The translations under genes and the position numbers were made by a program. Of a DNA stretch of 7,898 nucleotides, positions 6,011 through 7,898 are shown one piece after another. This stretch comes from Comamonadaceae bacterium (GTDB lineage: Bacteria > Pseudomonadota > Gammaproteobacteria > Burkholderiales > Burkholderiaceae_C), in NCBI GenBank assembly GCA_013298415.1, contig JAAFHN010000103.1, positions 1 through 7,898 on the forward strand. Reading direction: 5' to 3'. The notes below the pieces were generated by a model, which saw only the letters and a program-made list of their open reading frames with translations, did not search any database and was not told where the DNA came from. The stretch's first letter is position 1; each line of letters begins with the position of its first letter.

Positions 6011-7087
6011 ATGTTCTACAGAGAAAACGGTCAGTTCAAAAGCACCTACCGCGCTGACCAACAGATTTTTCCAATCCTGCAAGACCGCATTGGCATCGCG
6101 CTGTTGCTGCTTTTCGCATTCGTCGCAGTGCCGATGTTTGCAAGCAACTACATGTTCAAGGCGATCCTGGTGCCGTTTTTGATCTTGTCGCTGGCTGCCA
6201 TTGGCGTGAACATCTTGGTGGGCTACTGCGGCCAAATTTCTCTCGGCTCCGGTGGCTTCATGGCAGTCGGCGCTTACATGGCCTACAACGCCTTCGTGCG
6301 CGTGGAAGGCATGCCCATGATGGTTGCGATTTTGATGGGCGGCGCTTGCGCAGCGCTGGTTGGCGTGGTGTTTGGCATCCCGAGCTTGCGGGTGCGCGGC
6401 CTCTACCTGGCAGTGGCCACTTTGGCTGCGCAGTTCGTGTGCGATTGGGCGTTTCTGCGCATCAAGTGGTTTACCAACGATTCCACATCGGGCTCGGTGA
6501 ATGTCTCCAACCTGTCCTTGCTCGGCTGGAGCATCGATACGCCTGTGGAAAAGTACCTGTTTTGCCTGGGCGTGGTGTGCGTGTTTGCTTTGCTGGCGAA
6601 GAACTTGGTGCGCAGCGCCATCGGCCGCGAGTGGATGGCGATCCGCGACATGGATGTGGCAGCCGCTGTGATCGGCATTCGGCCGATGTACGCAAAGCTC
6701 ACCGCGTTTGCTGTGTCGAGCTTCATCGTGGGTGTGGCCGGGGCGATGTGGGGCTTTGTGAACCTGGGCGCTTGGGAGCCCGCTGCCTTCTCGGTAGACC
6801 GCTCCTTTCAGCTGCTCTTCATGGTCATCATTGGTGGCTTGGGATCGATCATGGGCTGCTTTTTTGGCGCGGCCTTCATCGTGGTGCTGCCGATCTTTTT
6901 GAACCAGTTTTTGCCAGTGCTGGGCAGCTTGGTGGGCGTGGAAATTTCCACTGCGGGCATTGCGCACACCGAAATCATGGTGTTCGGTGCCCTAATCGTT
7001 TGGTTTTTGATCGTGGAGCCGCATGGTTTGGCGAGGCTTTGGAGCCTGGGCAAGCAAAAGCTCCGTGTGTGGCCGTTTCCACATTGA
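6011..7087 (+). CDS. livM: LivM-like inner-membrane permease of the ABC transporter
   Basis: The product has 358 residues, within family range. A polar N-terminus of about 26 residues is followed by eight or nine hydrophobic segments (roughly 27-44, 50-70, 82-95, 104-122, 130-146, 182-197, 229-250, 268-300 and 322-336). Family marks are GYCGQISLGSGGFMAVGAY (71-89), the EAA-like loop GREWMAIRDMDVAAAVIGI (205-223) and EPHGLARLW (336-344). It pairs with the LivH-like subunit in the membrane. A purine-rich Shine-Dalgarno (AAGAAGAG, about 5995-6003) precedes the ATG at 6011, with a 27-bp gap from the LivH-like stop. After its TGA at 7085-7087 comes a 134-bp leader before the binding-protein gene, the longest gap in the operon. 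Confidence 0.95.
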   Translation: MFYRENGQFKSTYRADQQIFPILQDRIGIALLLLFAFVAVPMFASNYMFKAILVPFLILSLAAIGVNILVGYCGQISLGSGGFMAVGAYMAYNAFVRVEGMPMMVAILMGGACAALVGVVFGIPSLRVRGLYLAVATLAAQFVCDWAFLRIKWFTNDSTSGSVNVSNLSLLGWSIDTPVEKYLFCLGVVCVFALLAKNLVRSAIGREWMAIRDMDVAAAVIGIRPMYAKLTAFAVSSFIVGVAGAMWGFVNLGAWEPAAFSVDRSFQLLFMVIIGGLGSIMGCFFGAAFIVVLPIFLNQFLPVLGSLVGVEISTAGIAHTEIMVFGALIVWFLIVEPHGLARLWSLGKQKLRVWPFPH

Positions 7088-7221
7088 AGCTTCGAAGGCG
7101 GTGGGCAGACAGCCGCCGTGAGTTCAACAGCATCGGCGGGGCGTGCTCGCAAACACCGATGTCTGAGTTTTGTTGGTGAGCGTTGTTGGCAAGCGTGTTC
7201 GCTTTTTTCTTAGGAGACCGT
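7088..7221 (+). promoter_or_regulatory. Leader between the LivM-like and binding-protein genes
   Basis: This non-coding stretch holds a GC-rich stem near the livM end: GGCGGT (7098-7103) pairs with GCCGCC about nine bases on, with one G-T pair. It also holds a 13-bp near-duplication, TGTTGGTGAGCGT (7171-7183) and TGTTGGCAAGCGT (7184-7196), matching at 11 of 13. A terminator-like hairpin and the strong Shine-Dalgarno AGGAG (7212-7216) lie just before the ATG at 7222. Its length suggests that binding-protein expression is set separately from that of the permeases, which is an inference. Confidence 0.4.
7191..7208 (+). terminator. Small hairpin with T-run upstream of the binding-protein start
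   Basis: AAGCG (7191-7195) pairs with CGCTT (7200-7204) around a TGTT loop and runs into six T's (7203-7208). The shape is that of an intrinsic terminator, but the 5-bp stem is short. It ends four bases before the Shine-Dalgarno of the next gene, so it could act as a leaky terminator or attenuator, or be chance. Confidence 0.3.
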
Positions 7222-7898
7222 ATGAAGTTCCGTCAAATCGCCACAGGCGTTGCGCTTGCGGCAAGTCTGTTGGGTGCCGTTGCAGGCACCGCCATTGCAC
7301 AAGACAAGGTGCAGTTTTTTCCAAGCCTGACCGGGCGCACCGGGCCGGTGGCGCCGAATGCCACGCCGTTTGCAAACGGCTACTGGGATTACATGAAGCT
7401 AGTGAACGAGCGCGGTGGCATCAACGGCGTGAAAACGCTGGTGGAAGAGTGCGAAACCGCCTACGCCACAGACCGCGGCGTGGAGTGCTACGAGCGCTTG
7501 AAGGGCAAGCACGGCGGTGCAACCGTGTTCCAGCCGCTTTCGACCGGCATCACTTTCGCGCTCACCGAAAAGGTGCCCGCCGACAAAATTCCTTTGATCA
7601 CTTCCGGCTATGGCCGCAGTGATGCAGCCGATGGTGGGATCTTCAAGTGGAACTTCCCGCTGATTGGCCACTACTGGGTGGCGGGCGACACGGTGCTGCA
7701 ACACATCGCCAAAAAAGAAGGCGGCTGGGACAAGCTCAAAGGCAAAAAGATCGGCGTGGTCTACCACGACAGCCCCTTTGGCCGCGAGCTGCTGCCCATC
7801 GTGAACGAGCGCGCAGCCATGCACGGCTTCACCATCCTCCCACTGCCTGTGGCCGCACCTGGTGTGGAGCAAAAGGCAACGTGGCTCCAGGTGCGCCA
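7222..7898 (+). CDS. Periplasmic substrate-binding protein of the ABC transporter (3' end outside window)
   Basis: The frame is open from the ATG at 7222 to the window end, 225 complete codons without a stop. AGGAG (7212-7216) is well placed 5 bases upstream. Residues 1-26 are a Sec signal peptide: KFR at the N-terminus, a hydrophobic core, and cleavage predicted after AIA26 before QDK. The mature part is a type I periplasmic binding fold of the Leu/Ile/Val family: FFPSLTGRTGPVAPNATPFANG (about 33-54), YMKLVNERGGINGVK, ECETAYATDRGVECYERLKG and KIGVVYHDSPFGRELLP. It would capture the substrate in the periplasm and deliver it to LivHM. The EC..GVECYERL region resembles binding proteins I associate with Burkholderiales ligase-Liv clusters rather than classical LivJ/LivK, so leucine is not a safe guess. 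About the last 40% is missing, including much of the second lobe. Confidence 0.93.
   Translation, partial: MKFRQIATGVALAASLLGAVAGTAIAQDKVQFFPSLTGRTGPVAPNATPFANGYWDYMKLVNERGGINGVKTLVEECETAYATDRGVECYERLKGKHGGATVFQPLSTGITFALTEKVPADKIPLITSGYGRSDAADGGIFKWNFPLIGHYWVAGDTVLQHIAKKEGGWDKLKGKKIGVVYHDSPFGRELLPIVNERAAMHGFTILPLPVAAPGVEQKATWLQVR

Noticed and set aside
5078..6967. Very long open frame (about 629 codons) on the minus strand, opposite the LivH- and LivM-like genes
   Set aside because: Its product is rich in His, Gln and Ala with no recognisable domain, as expected from the complement of GC-biased codons in two hydrophobic permeases. It crosses the gap between two well-supported genes.
7186..7214. 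TTGGCA (7186-7191) as a -35 box for a separate binding-protein promoter
   Set aside because: At 17-bp spacing the matching -10 would be CTTAGG, far from TATAAT, and transcription would begin past the Shine-Dalgarno.
1..7898. CRISPR array, tRNA, rRNA, prophage or toxin-antitoxin module
   Set aside because: No regularly spaced direct repeats, clover-leaf sequences, phage genes or small paired genes were seen. The coding space is filled by ordinary metabolic and transport genes.

Overview
The window (about 60% GC by eye) looks like a betaproteobacterial chromosome, most likely Burkholderiales and perhaps Comamonadaceae. This rests on the protein sequences as I recognise them and on the pairing of an acyl-CoA ligase with a Liv-type transporter. 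No search was run, so the taxonomy is an inference.

Layout: (1) Positions 1-1149 hold the C-terminal third of a fused coenzyme-B12-dependent isobutyryl-CoA mutase (icmF), plus strand, cut by the left edge. (2) Positions 1150-1434 are a gene-free stretch between convergent genes. It carries a hairpin over the icmF stop, a 129-bp non-coding element with perfect 24-bp terminal inverted repeats and near-identical 8-bp flanking direct repeats (MITE-like), and four tandem copies of an 11-bp unit. (3) Positions 2142-1435 encode a Crp/Fnr-family regulator on the minus strand. (4) Positions 2143-2332 are a divergent control region. (5) A plus-strand operon runs from 2333 to the right edge: AMP-forming long-chain-type acyl-CoA synthetase, LivG-like ATPase, LivH-like permease, LivM-like permease, and a periplasmic substrate-binding protein cut by the right edge. 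A second ATPase (LivF-like) is expected just downstream.

How it fits together: the operon looks like an uptake-and-activation unit. The binding protein and the LivHM/LivG transporter would import a small carboxylate or amino-acid-like substrate. The ligase, translationally coupled to LivG by a 4-bp ATGA overlap, would activate an acid to its CoA thioester. The divergent Crp/Fnr regulator is the obvious candidate for local control. IcmF (isobutyryl-CoA/n-butyryl-CoA interconversion) suggests branched-chain acyl-CoA metabolism nearby, but it is a separate transcription unit and a link is only inferred.

I see no clearly new multi-gene system. The most unusual sequence-level item is the MITE-like element between icmF and the regulator. 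Secondary items are the phased GGTAA repeats in the divergent promoter region, the 11-bp tandem array, and a terminator-like hairpin just ahead of the binding-protein gene.
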